Positions 1-9,379 of a stretch of 64,000 nt of DNA are shown here, piece after piece (position 1 is the first letter of the stretch; each line of letters starts with the position of its first letter). A program made the position numbers and the translations under genes. Origin of the DNA: an uncultured Flammeovirgaceae bacterium (GTDB taxonomy: Bacteria > Bacteroidota > Bacteroidia > Cytophagales > Cyclobacteriaceae); contig CAKZYA010000001.1 of the NCBI GenBank assembly GCA_937883755.1, forward strand, positions 1 to 64,000, read 5' to 3'. The notes beneath the pieces are model-generated. The model worked only from the letters and a program-made list of their open reading frames with translations, did no database searches and had not been told where the DNA came from.

Positions 1-2801
1 GTAGAAGTTGTTCCGTCACCGAAGTCCCATTCGTACGTCCAACTACCGGGGTTGGTTGTATTGGTGATAGAAACCGTCGTGTTCGGAATCTCCAGTAAGG
101 TTGGATCAACCGTAAATGAAGCATTGATATCCTCTTGAGGATCAATCATAATAGTTTCGGTAGTGACATCACTCTCACATCCGGTGCTTCCATTAATGGT
201 TTCCAACGTTACTGTAACGGGATAGCTGAGCACATTCTTCGCAAATGTTACCAACAACTTATCTGCCGTGTAGCTTGGATTATTTAATGGAGTTGGGCTG
301 ACATTCCATTGGTAGAACAGCCCCTTTTGCTGAGCGTCTAGCTCATAAGTCACTATATCACAATCAGCTTCCACAAAAGTGGTATCAAAAGCTGAGGAAG
401 GCGCGGGAAATACCTGCATCAGTTCCTCGTAGGGTGCAAAACACTTGGTACTAGATGTAGGCTGTAACCGTACCCGATATTGCTTACGAATGGTTGTATC
501 GTTGGTGATCTCGTAGCTAAACTGAGCATTGGGAGCAGCAATGGTTTCGGTGTAGATTACTGAAGAGTCAGCCTCGTCAAATACTGTCCAAACGTATTCG
601 TCTGCTCCCAATGCTTGCGTAGCAGCAGTTACTTCAAACTCAAAAGTATGGGGGGAACAGTTAGTGATCACACCTGAGAAGTTAGTGATAATGTATTCTG
701 AGGGAGGACTAGCAAATACGGTAATCGTATCTTTTTGGCTTACCGCGTCACAACCGTTGGTCGCTCTTATTTCCAGCCATACTTCGTACTGCTGGTCAGC
801 AAAACTAGCTAACGTATTTTCAAAAAGTAGTTCGGTAGTATCAGCTACCGGAAATGAGAACGTTTCTTCGGGATTAGATGGGGTGGTAATATCCTGTACG
901 TGCCAAATATATTCATCAATGCTAGCAGCACCACTAGGAGGCTGGTTAACTAGCAAAGTATCTACGGCAAAAGCAACAGTAAGTGGTTCACAACCCTCAG
1001 TAGTACTCGGGGTGAAAGAAGCGTAAGGCGACGGGTCTACGGTAATAGGTAGCGTAATTACGTCGGAGCACATTCCCTTCCTGGTTGTTACCCGATGATG
1101 AACCTGATACGTACCCGCTACTGGAAATAAATGTTTAAATGGCCCCTCTCCAGTAGTTTCAAAGGTGCCATCGTCGTCTAAATCCCATTCGTAGGTATCA
1201 ATTTCATCACCGTCCACTACCGTAGTCAGCGTAGCCGTACTTTCCAAGATTACACTATCTGATTGGCAACCTGCTGTAAAAGTGAAGTCAGCTGTAGGCG
1301 GAGCGTAAATATGAACGTAGGCCGTATCGCGGGTTTCGCAGTCTACTGCAGTGGTTGAGGCAATTAATACTGCGTAGTATGTGCCAGGATTAGTGATAGA
1401 GACCTTAATACTGTCCTGGACTGTAGGATTTGCTGGACTAATTTTTCGTTCGGATAATACTTCGCTACCAGTTTCGTCAAAGAAGTTCCACTCCCAAGTA
1501 GAAGTAGCCGGATCAAAGTTGATAGAAGTATCAGCAAAAACTACTTCCTTAGGCATTCCATCGGCACAGAAAGGAGTTAGTGGGTCGCCTGAAGTATCAG
1601 TAACTTCAATAGCAGCAGTAGCGGTCTCTACAATATTGATCGTACTTATAAATGTACCCCCACAATTTCCGACTGAATTCCCATCCCTTACCGTTAACCT
1701 TACTCTTTTTGGTCCGGGAGTAGTGAAGTCATGTTGAGGGTTCTCAGCTGTGGAGGTTCTAACCACCGTTGCAGTGTTGATATCCGTAATTTCCCACTCA
1801 TAGGCGAAAGCAGAACCAGTAATAAGAGGTGTCAAATTCTCAAAGAACACTCTATCGTCTATACAAAACTCAGTTTGAATTGTACCCGAGCCATTATTTA
1901 GCCTTGTTCTGAAGTCAGCGTGAGCAGTGTCTACTACCACAATGCGGGCGGTAGTTTCGATGAAGGCACTATCGCCATTCACTAAGTCTCCCAACGTTGG
2001 ATTTAGATAGTCACCATCAGTTGTATCAGCATCGTAGGGATTACAGATATTCCAGTTGCGTAAGGTAACCTCAAATTGATCACCTACGGCACTTCCAAAG
2101 GCTGTGATTGGCTCACTTTGGGAATTAGATACTTCAATAGGACCAGGAAGTACTTCCACTGGACCCGCAAAATCATAGGTTTCGGCTACTCCATCTACTT
2201 GCACACCAGGAATACGGTTACCAGCAGCACCAGTACCATAAATCCACTGTACCCAGCGTACCGCATTGTTGATTCGGTCATTTTCCCCCGAGTTAGGTAC
2301 GCAATTCCAAATACTATTATCATCAAACTGAACGACAGCAGTTTCACCTACACAAATCCGGTACAGAACCGGGTCAATTCGGGGTTGTCCGCCATTATCC
2401 TCATCAGTATCCCAAACAGTAACGTTCTGGCTTTGTAGTGAACTGGTACATAGTGTTCCGTTGATTTGGATCTGAACGGTAGGTATATAATTACATTGCA
2501 TTCCGCCTTGAGGGTATAGATGAGTAGCAACAGCTTCGTACCTTGCTCCTCCTACATCTACGGCTGGAACGGTAACCGTTGGCGCGCCATCGCCCCAGTC
2601 GTACACAAACTCTACAGTGGCTGGACTTCCTAATACGGTATACCACACCCTCCATTCAAAATTATGGGGAGCGCATAGACGAGGAGGGCTCTCCACATTA
2701 TTCCCTGGGTTGGAATACGTAGCACACTGAGACCAAGCTTGCTGTGCTGTTCCAGAAAGAATAACTCCAAATATGAATAAAAAGTAGAATCTCTTGATCA
2801 T
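1..2801 (-). CDS. Large secreted PKD-repeat protein, 3' end beyond window
   Basis: An open minus-strand frame runs from an ATG at 2801 to the window edge: 933 codons with no stop seen. It starts MIKRFYFLFIFGVILSG, a signal peptide cleaved near AQQAWSQ. Several immunoglobulin-like PKD domains follow, recognisable by WDFGDGT-type turns (WTYEWDFGDG at 20-50, YEWDLDDDG near 1170-1190, VYDWGDGAP near 2600). Such proteins in Cytophagales are exported by the type IX system and usually end in a gliding-motility-type (CHU_C, type B) sorting domain; that end would lie outside the window. The likely role is surface adhesion or polymer binding, which is inference. Upstream (2802-3125) no gene is found. 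The protein may be much longer than the part seen. Confidence 0.85.
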   Translation of the reverse strand, partial: MIKRFYFLFIFGVILSGTAQQAWSQCATYSNPGNNVESPPRLCAPHNFEWRVWYTVLGSPATVEFVYDWGDGAPTVTVPAVDVGGARYEAVATHLYPQGGMQCNYIPTVQIQINGTLCTSSLQSQNVTVWDTDEDNGGQPRIDPVLYRICVGETAVVQFDDNSIWNCVPNSGENDRINNAVRWVQWIYGTGAAGNRIPGVQVDGVAETYDFAGPVEVLPGPIEVSNSQSEPITAFGSAVGDQFEVTLRNWNICNPYDADTTDGDYLNPTLGDLVNGDSAFIETTARIVVVDTAHADFRTRLNNGSGTIQTEFCIDDRVFFENLTPLITGSAFAYEWEITDINTATVVRTSTAENPQHDFTTPGPKRVRLTVRDGNSVGNCGGTFISTINIVETATAAIEVTDTSGDPLTPFCADGMPKEVVFADTSINFDPATSTWEWNFFDETGSEVLSERKISPANPTVQDSIKVSITNPGTYYAVLIASTTAVDCETRDTAYVHIYAPPTADFTFTAGCQSDSVILESTATLTTVVDGDEIDTYEWDLDDDGTFETTGEGPFKHLFPVAGTYQVHHRVTTRKGMCSDVITLPITVDPSPYASFTPSTTEGCEPLTVAFAVDTLLVNQPPSGAASIDEYIWHVQDITTPSNPEETFSFPVADTTELLFENTLASFADQQYEVWLEIRATNGCDAVSQKDTITVFASPPSEYIITNFSGVITNCSPHTFEFEVTAATQALGADEYVWTVFDEADSSVIYTETIAAPNAQFSYEITNDTTIRKQYRVRLQPTSSTKCFAPYEELMQVFPAPSSAFDTTFVEADCDIVTYELDAQQKGLFYQWNVSPTPLNNPSYTADKLLVTFAKNVLSYPVTVTLETINGSTGCESDVTTETIMIDPQEDINASFTVDPTLLEIPNTTVSITNTTNPGSWTYEWDFGDGTTS

Positions 2802-3125
2802 AAAAATTTCCTTATCTATCAGAATTTTTCACTCATCCTCACCCATCGGATATTGATAAGCTTAGAAATTTTTATGAGAATAATACAAAAACTAAGCCTT
2901 GTGGCTTCAGAAATAGGTAAGACTTTAGGGGGAGCTTGTAAGGGAAGAAGAATATGTTGTATTCCGAAAATGTAAGTATTATTCGGTGATAGGGGTTAAA
3001 AACTAATAAATATATGCTGATGATATGTAATTATTCAGAGCTTTTTAGGGGGAAATATCAGTGATAGATACCTATACATGAGTAATATCTAAAGTGATAT
3101 TACTAAATAGTTAGAATGTGAAAAC
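2802..3125. other. Intergenic region, no gene seen
   Basis: These 324 AT-rich bases separate the start of the PKD protein gene from the 3' end of the polymerase IV gene (both minus strand). They must hold the promoter of the PKD gene and the terminator of dinB. I could not assign a clear TAnnTTTG box or a strong terminator hairpin, and no frame here looks coding. Confidence 0.5.
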
Positions 3126-4196
3126 TTAAAAAAAGTCAAAATGAAGCTGTTGCTCAGAATGAGATAGTAGATTGGATAGACTCAAGCCCAGTAGCCGGAT
3201 GGGCTGTCTTGAGGTTTCACTATCGTTTAGTAAGCGAGTAGCTAATGGAAGCCAGTCATCTGAAGTACTCAGTAGTTGAGGAGCAGTATGACTGCGGGTG
3301 ATTACCCGAAAATCAGTAAATTTTACTTTGAGAGTAATGGTGCGGCCTCGGGCTTGGTTACGTTTTACCCGCTCTTCCAGTGAGGTAGACAGTGCTAACA
3401 GTTCTTCTTCTAGTGTTTCCTGATGACTGATGTCATGAGAAAAAGTGTTCTCTATTCCGATGGATTTTCGTATACGATGGGGTTTTACCTCTCGGCGGTC
3501 ATTGCCCCGCACAATTTGGTAATAGTGCCGTCCTGCTTTACCAAAATAGCGAACTAACTCAGGAAGAGAGAGTTTTTTTAGGTCTTTTCCAGTTGTGATT
3601 TGTAGCGCGTGCATTTTTTGAGCAGTTACCCGACCAATACCGTGAAATTTCTCAATCGGTAAGGTTTCTAGAAAGTGCAGGGCTTCTTGGGGTAAAATTA
3701 CCTTCAAGCCATTGGGTTTATCATAGTCTGAAGCAATTTTTGCTAGGAATTTATTGTAGGAAACTCCAGCAGAGGCGGTGAGTTGAGTTTCGGTTAAAAT
3801 CTGCTCTTTAATAAGCTGGGCTACCCGAATGGCCGATTTTAGTCCTTTCTTATTCTCAGTTACATCTAGGTAGGCTTCGTCTAGTGAGAGGGGTTCTACC
3901 AAATCGGTATACTGAAAAAATATATCTCGAATTTGCTGAGATACTTTTCGGTACGCATCAAAGCGGGATTTCACAAAGATTAGCCGTGGACATAAGCGGG
4001 CGGCTTGTACAGAGGGCATAGCGGAGCGTACACCAAAAACCCGGGCTTCGTAGCTAGCGGCAGCTACTACACCTCGGTGGCTATTTCCCCCTACTGCAAT
4101 CGGTTTACCCCGGTAGGTTGGGTTATCTCGTTGCTCCACCGAAGCAAAGAAAGCGTCCATATCAATATGGATAATTTTACGGACAGAGAGTGGCAT
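3126..4196 (-). CDS. dinB: DNA polymerase IV (Y-family translesion polymerase)
   Basis: A 356-residue Y-family polymerase, which copies damaged templates and lacks proofreading. The palm domain shows the metal-binding motif HIDMDAFFASVE at residues 10-21 and the second acidic motif SLDEAYLDV near 103-111. The helix-hairpin-helix region (FHGIGRVTAQKMHALQ, about 184-199) follows, then the little-finger domain with the usual GRTITLKVKFTDF. The C-terminus QLHFDFF resembles the beta-clamp-binding tail of the family. Length is normal for DinB. It starts at ATG 4196, and only a repeat tract and a small gene lie upstream. No SOS operator was recognised. Confidence 0.95.
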   Translation of the reverse strand: MPLSVRKIIHIDMDAFFASVEQRDNPTYRGKPIAVGGNSHRGVVAAASYEARVFGVRSAMPSVQAARLCPRLIFVKSRFDAYRKVSQQIRDIFFQYTDLVEPLSLDEAYLDVTENKKGLKSAIRVAQLIKEQILTETQLTASAGVSYNKFLAKIASDYDKPNGLKVILPQEALHFLETLPIEKFHGIGRVTAQKMHALQITTGKDLKKLSLPELVRYFGKAGRHYYQIVRGNDRREVKPHRIRKSIGIENTFSHDISHQETLEEELLALSTSLEERVKRNQARGRTITLKVKFTDFRVITRSHTAPQLLSTSDDWLPLATRLLNDSETSRQPIRLLGLSLSNLLSHSEQQLHFDFF

Positions 4197-4230
4197 GGAT
4201 CAAATAACTATTTTATGCATTTTTGGTTAA

Positions 4231-4306
4231 AGCTGATGATTAATGAATGATAACATGAACATTCATCATTACTTATCAATCATTACTCATCAATCATTTA
4301 ATGATT
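4231..4306. repeat. ATGA/TCATT-rich intergenic dyad repeat, copy 1
   Basis: The left half is rich in ATGA (GATTAATGAATGATAACATG) and the right half is built from imperfect repeats of ATCAATCATTACTC, so the two halves can partly fold on each other. Similar tracts occur at 17985-18075 and 19950-20025. It lies between the divergent dinB and small-membrane-protein genes. Function unknown. Confidence 0.5.
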
Positions 4307-4310
4307 GGTT

Positions 4311-4475
4311 ATGCAGCATATGACATTACAAAAGAAGATTTTCCTGCTAGTTGCAGCCTTGTTTATACTTATTATGCTGTACTTTAGCTACGATATTGCT
4401 CAAAGAACTACATTTCCAGGCTCCAAGCCCAACCTGAAAGAGCGTATCGCTCCTTCCTCTGATACTTTAAAGTGA
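4311..4475 (+). CDS. Small single-pass membrane protein (54 aa)
   Basis: A short frame from ATG 4311 (alternative ATG 4320) to TGA 4473 encodes 54 residues. It begins MQHMTLQKK, then has one hydrophobic helix (IFLLVAALFILIMLYFSY, about residues 10-27), then a polar tail with Pro and Lys. It stops 13 bases before the ATG of the DUF2452 gene, so the two are probably cotranscribed. Basic N-terminus, one helix and polar tail fit a small inner-membrane protein. I do not recognise a family. The compact spacing supports it as a real gene, but its size leaves some doubt. Confidence 0.55.
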   Translation: MQHMTLQKKIFLLVAALFILIMLYFSYDIAQRTTFPGSKPNLKERIAPSSDTLK

Positions 4476-4488
4476 AGAATTCAGCATT

Positions 4489-4962
4489 ATGAGTCAAGAT
4501 ACAAAAAAGCAGAAAATAGACGTTGACCAGATTGACTTAGAGAAAGAACGGGAAAAAACCACAGATCAACCGGGGTTAATTGCTTTTCCACATACGGTAG
4601 GCGGGGCAGTTATTAAGCCAGAAGATAAAGGAAAAATCAAGGGGCGATCGGTTTCGGCTATGCGCCAACAAACGGATCGGCAAATGCGCCAACTGTACGA
4701 GCAAGCCCAAACTCTGGCTCGGCAAGCTCAGGAAATTAAAGACCGGGTAGATATTTCAGAGCGGATTTATGAAGCTGATATGAATTTTGAGCCTATTATT
4801 TCCCATACCTACTATTTGTATCAGAAAAAGAATGGTACTGATGTGCTAACCCTAGTTTCGCCCGAAGAGTGGGGGAAGAGCCATCCGTATAAATCGTTTG
4901 TTGCCGAGGTTACTTTACTTTCAGACCACACCTGGGAGGTAAAACCTGCCTCGGAAGACTAA
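4489..4962 (+). CDS. DUF2452 family protein
   Basis: 157 residues, soluble and charged, with no signal peptide. The segment GLIAFPHTVGGAVIKPED (29-46) followed by KGRSVSAMRQQTDRQMRQLYEQ matches what I know of the DUF2452 family, cytoplasmic proteins of unknown function found in Bacteroidota and some other bacteria. The middle is helical with heptad-like spacing (QAQTLARQAQEIKDRV). The C-terminal part (PIISHTYYLYQ...LVSPEEWG) looks like a small beta domain. It follows the 54-residue membrane protein by 13 bases, suggesting one operon. Function is unknown. Confidence 0.7.
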   Translation: MSQDTKKQKIDVDQIDLEKEREKTTDQPGLIAFPHTVGGAVIKPEDKGKIKGRSVSAMRQQTDRQMRQLYEQAQTLARQAQEIKDRVDISERIYEADMNFEPIISHTYYLYQKKNGTDVLTLVSPEEWGKSHPYKSFVAEVTLLSDHTWEVKPASED

Positions 4963-5046
4963 AAAATAACCCTTTAATGGTAGTTCAAAGGAGCTATCCA
5001 GCCGACTAGCTATATTTGCTAAGTACGATCAATCTTTTTCAAGTTC

Positions 5047-6561
5047 GTGAGAATCCATCAACTAAAGCTAGAGCGCTGGTTTACGTTGGTCTTGTTTGGC
5101 CTAATCGTATTTTTTGTAGGGGCAGTCTCAGTGGGCTTCTATACCCAATTGAAAGATGCAGTGCTGGAACGAACACAAGATCAACTGTTATCCATCAATA
5201 TTCTCAAAAAACGATTGGTAGTACAATATCTGAACGAAAGTGTACCACTGCTGACAGATTCCTCCGAACTCCGGGCCGGTTTGGAAGCAATTGTAACCGA
5301 GCGTACTGGGATGGGAGCTACAGGAGAGTCTTATCTAGTAGATATTCAAGGGCATATGCTAACCATTTCTCGCTTTTATCCAGATTCACTACCAAGTGAG
5401 ATCAAGGTTAATACTAAAGGTTTTCATCGAGCAAAAGATGGGCAGGAAGGCGTGTCTATTTACGCTGATTACCGGGGAGTGCCAATTATCGGTGCTTATC
5501 GGGAAATTCAAGCCTCGGGGGTGCAATGGGTGCTTCTCACCGAAATAGATGTGGCTGAGGCTATGCAGCCCATTGTCTCACTGAGAAATCGCTTCATTGC
5601 CGTATCGTTAGGGCTGCTCCTAGTTTCTTGGCTTATCTCGGCGGGACTAGCCAAAGCGTTATCCAGTCCCATACTTGCGATTAAGAATAATATCAACAGC
5701 TTGATATTAGGAAAGTTGCCCAAGAAACATCTCCCGGGTTCTCGTATTCAGGAAATTGATAATATAGCCGATTCACTTAACGAACTGATCGAGGCACTGA
5801 AACAAACCATACGTTTTGCTCAGAATATCGGACAGGGTGATTTTTCAGTTGATTATCATCCCTTGAGCGAACAAGATCAACTAGGCCATTCACTATTGAC
5901 CATGCGTGACCAGTTGGTACGATTGAATGAACAAAAAGAGCTGCTGGAGCGAGAGGCGAAGAAGATACTAGTTAGTACTCAAGAAACTGAGCGGGAACGG
6001 TTTGCCCGCGATATTCACGATGGTATCGGACCTCTGCTCACTACAGCTAAGCTTAAAGTATCATCTTCTGATTTGAACGATCCGATTAAGCTAGAAATCG
6101 TGCAATTACTAGATGGGGTGATTGCTGAAGTACGAAGAATTTCAGGAAACTTGATGCCTGCCGTGCTCAGCGACTTTGGGCCAGGTGAGGCATTAAACCA
6201 ACTAGTGCGGGAAATACAGAAAAATACTAAAGTGACTTTCCGTTACGCCAATGATCTGTTACCAGACCCCCAACTAAATAAAGAGCAGGGCATTGCACTC
6301 TACCGGATTGCTCAGGAGGCAATTAATAATACGCTAAAACACGCCCAAGCCAGCAAGATCTCTATGTCGCTTACTGAATTTGACGATCGGGTGGTTTTCT
6401 ATTATAAGGATGACGGAACAGGGCTGGATTGGCAAAAAGCTCAGCAAGCAGAAGGGAAAGGACTTAAAAATATTAGAGAAAGGGTTAGTATCTTAGGAGG
6501 AACTGTCCAATTTAGCAATGAAGAGGGCGCAGTTATTGAAGTCGAAATTCCGATAGTATGA
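5047..6561 (+). CDS. Membrane sensor histidine kinase, NarL/LytS-like (HisKA_3)
   Basis: 504 residues; the only good start is GTG at 5047. One membrane helix at about 12-32, an extracytoplasmic sensor of about 140 residues (resembling a Cache fold, with GESYLVDIQGHMLTISR), and a second helix at about 180-200 are followed by a HAMP-like segment. The dimerisation motif ERERFARDIHDGIGPLLT contains the phospho-acceptor His324. The ATPase domain shows the N box (RIAQEAINNTLKHAQA), the DDGTGLDW turn and GKGLKNIRERV. The stop overlaps the ATG of the response regulator by four bases, so this is a two-component operon. The input signal cannot be told from sequence. Confidence 0.9.
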   Translation: MRIHQLKLERWFTLVLFGLIVFFVGAVSVGFYTQLKDAVLERTQDQLLSINILKKRLVVQYLNESVPLLTDSSELRAGLEAIVTERTGMGATGESYLVDIQGHMLTISRFYPDSLPSEIKVNTKGFHRAKDGQEGVSIYADYRGVPIIGAYREIQASGVQWVLLTEIDVAEAMQPIVSLRNRFIAVSLGLLLVSWLISAGLAKALSSPILAIKNNINSLILGKLPKKHLPGSRIQEIDNIADSLNELIEALKQTIRFAQNIGQGDFSVDYHPLSEQDQLGHSLLTMRDQLVRLNEQKELLEREAKKILVSTQETERERFARDIHDGIGPLLTTAKLKVSSSDLNDPIKLEIVQLLDGVIAEVRRISGNLMPAVLSDFGPGEALNQLVREIQKNTKVTFRYANDLLPDPQLNKEQGIALYRIAQEAINNTLKHAQASKISMSLTEFDDRVVFYYKDDGTGLDWQKAQQAEGKGLKNIRERVSILGGTVQFSNEEGAVIEVEIPIV

Positions 6562-7202
6562 AACAGATCAACGTGGTATTAGCCGATGACCATCAACTTT
6601 TTCGGGATGGACTGAAAGCAATGTTACAGGCTTCAGGGTTCATTAATATTGTAGGCGAAGCATCGCATGGTTCGGTGCTATTAACAGTACTGGCTTCTCA
6701 AACCCCAGATATTGTGTTACTGGACATCTCTATGCCGCAAAAAGAAGGAAGTGCTGCTTCGGGTATCGATCTTCTGCCAACTATCAAAGAGCGATTCCCA
6801 AATGTAAAATGTATTATGCTGACGATGCACGAAGATGCTCAGTACATTCTACGTAGCCTAAAGCAAGGAGCTGATGGCTACTTACTAAAAGATACTGATG
6901 AAGCTGAGCTCAAAACAGCTATTCAAGAAGTTTACGAAGGAAAAAAGTACTTTAAGAATAAGATTTCGGATTTAATTGTATCGAACCTGTCCGGCGAAAA
7001 ATCTCCGGAAACTCTACTCAGTGAACGTGAGATTCAGATTGTGCGATTAGTAGCTGAGGGAAAAATCACTAAAGAAATTGCCGACCAACTCTACGTAAGT
7101 GTTCGTACCATTGAAACCCACCGCTCCCGTATTATGAAAAAACTTGGAGTTGCCAACACCGCCGAAATGATCCGGTTGGCGTATGAGAAAAAGTTGATTT
7201 AA
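6558..7202 (+). CDS. Response regulator, NarL/FixJ family
   Basis: 214 residues. The receiver domain has the acidic pair D10-D11, the phospho-acceptor Asp56 (DIVLLDISMP), a T/S in LTMHED and the conserved Lys in YLLKDTDE. The C-terminal LuxR-type helix-turn-helix starts LSEREIQIVRLVAEGK and continues VSVRTIETHRSRIMKKLGV. It is translationally coupled to the sensor kinase upstream (ATGA overlap) and is its evident partner. By family it is a DNA-binding transcription factor activated by phosphorylation; its targets are not evident, although the secreted repeat protein just downstream is a candidate by position. Confidence 0.92.
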   Translation: MKQINVVLADDHQLFRDGLKAMLQASGFINIVGEASHGSVLLTVLASQTPDIVLLDISMPQKEGSAASGIDLLPTIKERFPNVKCIMLTMHEDAQYILRSLKQGADGYLLKDTDEAELKTAIQEVYEGKKYFKNKISDLIVSNLSGEKSPETLLSEREIQIVRLVAEGKITKEIADQLYVSVRTIETHRSRIMKKLGVANTAEMIRLAYEKKLI

Positions 7203-7376
7203 ACTCGAGTGTTCAGGCGACAGACGCCCGGTGTTCAAAGTTATTCAAGAACACATCGATTACGTATTTTCCACATTGATAACTCCGGATTCCCACATCT
7301 TCTTTTACCAAGATTTTGGTATCAACATATTGATTTACAGAACGTTATAGTAAGTAAGAGTAAAAAACTACTTACT

Positions 7377-7748
7377 ATGAAAATACTGACTATATTTATT
7401 GCTGCTCTGTTTACCTTTCATCTGAGTTCAGCTCAGATATTTAGCTTAAACGATACTACCCAGGATACCTCCTCGTACATATCATCTGACAAAAACGTGA
7501 AGAACGAACAGCGTGTACAACGAGGTAGCCTAAAGGGTCCCCAGGCGAAGAATCATCCTGATTGGCGCTATCGATCATCCAAAATTAGCGTTGCTCATCC
7601 CAATGCTGTGCAACGAAAGCAGGGACCTGAAGCTAAAAACCATAAAGTTTGGAAAGATACTACTCGCAAAGTTTCCGTTGTAAAGAAAGAAAAAAGAGAC
7701 CTCAAAGGTCCCCGAGCTAAGAACTACAAACCTTGGAAGAATAGATAG
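7377..7748 (+). CDS. Small secreted protein with GPxAKNxxxW repeats
   Basis: I place the start at ATG 7377 because the frame from there opens with a clean signal peptide (MKILTIFIAALFTFHLSSAQ); the frame is open upstream to 7209 but without such a signal. The mature protein of about 100 residues is basic and carries three copies of one motif: KGPQAKNHPDW, QGPEAKNHKVW and KGPRAKNYKPW, spaced about 25-28 residues apart, the last being the C-terminus. I do not recognise a named family. It may be a periplasmic or surface peptide; that is inference from the signal alone. It follows the two-component operon by 174 bases. Confidence 0.7.
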   Translation: MKILTIFIAALFTFHLSSAQIFSLNDTTQDTSSYISSDKNVKNEQRVQRGSLKGPQAKNHPDWRYRSSKISVAHPNAVQRKQGPEAKNHKVWKDTTRKVSVVKKEKRDLKGPRAKNYKPWKNR

Positions 7749-7978
7749 AGGAGATATGAGCCGGGTCGTTGGGCGATGTGAAATATAAAACTGGAGAAGG
7801 GAAAAGGGTGTAAATACACATTACTGTATTGATATTTTCTATCTTCCATCCTCTTTAGGGGCGGCTCTTCGCCTCTATTTTCCGATAGCAATCAGCAATT
7901 TGGCCGCGCAACGTTCGCTATTGAACAATTGTGTAAGCAAACTATTATTCAATTCACTAACTCTTAAATTTTACAACT

Positions 7979-8293
7979 ATGATCAAAGCCACCATCCGAG
8001 AACGGTACATTAGCAGCGAAAATGGTATTGCTCATGAAAAAATTAAGGAAATTATTCATGAGTCGCGCATCTTCACCTCGGAAGAAAAGTTTAGTGAATG
8101 GTTACAAACCTTCAAGCATGAATTGTGGCAGGATGATCCAGCTAAGGTGAAGTTGGTAGAAGGAATTTATGTAGACAAACAGACCATCTCAGCGGATGAT
8201 ACCACTTCACCTAAGAAGATTCGTAAGTACGCCACATTCCGCAAAGGAGTATCTTACTACTACGCCAATGATGATCATATGCAATTGGCCTAG
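7979..8293 (+). CDS. Hypothetical protein, 104 aa
   Basis: A soluble, charged protein with no signal peptide, starting MIKATIRERYISSENG and ending DDHMQLA. It contains helical stretches (HEKIKEIIHES, SEKFSEWLQTFKHELW) and a Tyr-rich C-terminal segment (FRKGVSYYYAND). No family recognised. A real gene is supported by codon use like its neighbours, a 230-base upstream space for a promoter, and a strong terminator 24 bases after the stop. Confidence 0.6.
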   Translation: MIKATIRERYISSENGIAHEKIKEIIHESRIFTSEEKFSEWLQTFKHELWQDDPAKVKLVEGIYVDKQTISADDTTSPKKIRKYATFRKGVSYYYANDDHMQLA

Positions 8294-8316
8294 TGTATAG
8301 TAAAGGTCAGAAAAGA

Positions 8317-8345
8317 AAAAGGGTATCGTTGTGCGATACCCTTTT
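8317..8345. terminator. Bidirectional intrinsic terminator
   Basis: A perfect 12-bp stem (AAAAGGGTATCG, 8317-8328, with CGATACCCTTTT, 8334-8345) and a 5-base loop. A/T runs on both sides let it serve the plus-strand gene ending at 8293 and the convergent glutamine synthetase gene ending at 8372. Confidence 0.85.
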
Positions 8346-8371
8346 CAGTTATTTGTAGGTGAGTAATCAGC

Positions 8372-9379
8372 TTAGCTAGCTCCCTTCACAGTTTTTACAA
8401 TACGGGCGGCAATTTTGTAAGGATCACCGTTTGAAGCTGGACGACGATCTTCTAACCAGCCTTTCCAGCCGTTTTCTACTGTAGCAATCGGAATACGGAT
8501 AGAAGCACCGCGATCAGAAACTCCGTAGCTGAATTTATCAATCGCTTGGGTCTCGTGAGCACCCGTCAATCGCTGATCGTTATCGGCTCCGTATACCTCA
8601 ATGTGCTCTTGTACTACTGGTGCAAATGCCTGGCAGATTTTGTCGTACACTTCTTTAGAACCTGCTTCTCGCAAAGTAGAGTTAGAGAAGTTGGCGTGCA
8701 TACCGGAACCATTCCAGTCACCTTTAATGGGCTTAGGGTGCCAGTTAATAGAAAGACCGTATTTTTCAGCGTTACGCTCAGCTAGGTAGCGAGCTACCCA
8801 CACGTGATCTCCTGCCTCAGCAGCTCCTTTGGCAAAGGTCTGAAACTCCCACTGTCCGGTAGCTACTTCAGCGTTGATACCTTCTACGTTAACCCCTGCT
8901 TCCAAACACTGATCCAAATGATCTTCAATAACTTCGCGTCCGTATGCATTCTGAGCTCCCACTGAGCAATAGAAAGGCCCTTGGGGGCGAGGGTAGCCAT
9001 TCGTGGGAAAACCTAGTGGTAGACTTGTTTCGGGGTCCCAAAGAAAATATTCTTGTTCAAAACCGAACCAAAAGTCATTATCGTCATCTTCAATAGTAGC
9101 CCGGCCGTTAGACTCGTGAGGAGATCCATCAGAATTTAGTACTTCAGTCATTACCAGGTAACCATCTACCCGAGCAGGGTCAGGAAAGAGAGCAACTGGT
9201 TTTAGTAAACAGTCAGAAGAGCCACCTTCGGCTTGCTCGGTAGAACTACCGTCGAACGACCACATAGGGCAGTCTTCTAGCTTTCCGCCGAAGCCTGTCA
9301 CGATTTTAGTTTTACTTCGTAGACTTTGGGTAGGTTTGTAGCCATCCAGCCAGATGTACTCAAGTTTTGTCTTGGACAT
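8372..9379 (-). CDS. glnII: Glutamine synthetase, type II (eukaryotic-like)
   Basis: 335 residues, the short GSII form rather than the ~470-residue GSI or ~730-residue GSIII. It makes glutamine from glutamate, ammonia and ATP in the cytoplasm. Visible motifs are the beta-grasp segment MWSFDGSSTEQAEG (38-52), the metal-binding FGFEQEYFLWD, the substrate loop GINAEVATGQWEFQ and the C-terminal DRGASIRIPI. ATG 9379 is the only sensible start. GSII enzymes are not controlled by adenylylation of the GSI type. The gene stands alone with its own promoter region and a shared terminator. I saw no PII or ammonium transporter gene nearby. Confidence 0.93.
   Translation of the reverse strand: MSKTKLEYIWLDGYKPTQSLRSKTKIVTGFGGKLEDCPMWSFDGSSTEQAEGGSSDCLLKPVALFPDPARVDGYLVMTEVLNSDGSPHESNGRATIEDDDNDFWFGFEQEYFLWDPETSLPLGFPTNGYPRPQGPFYCSVGAQNAYGREVIEDHLDQCLEAGVNVEGINAEVATGQWEFQTFAKGAAEAGDHVWVARYLAERNAEKYGLSINWHPKPIKGDWNGSGMHANFSNSTLREAGSKEVYDKICQAFAPVVQEHIEVYGADNDQRLTGAHETQAIDKFSYGVSDRGASIRIPIATVENGWKGWLEDRRPASNGDPYKIAARIVKTVKGAS

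Noticed and set aside
664-2438. Several plus-strand frames of about 120 codons opposite the PKD protein
   Set aside because: The minus-strand frame is continuous over 933 codons with PKD domains and a signal peptide; the plus-strand frames have no recognisable domain.
7749-7978. Possible small RNA or gene between the repeat protein and the 104-residue protein
   Set aside because: The tract resembles decayed intergenic repeats; no promoter or terminator pair could be made out.
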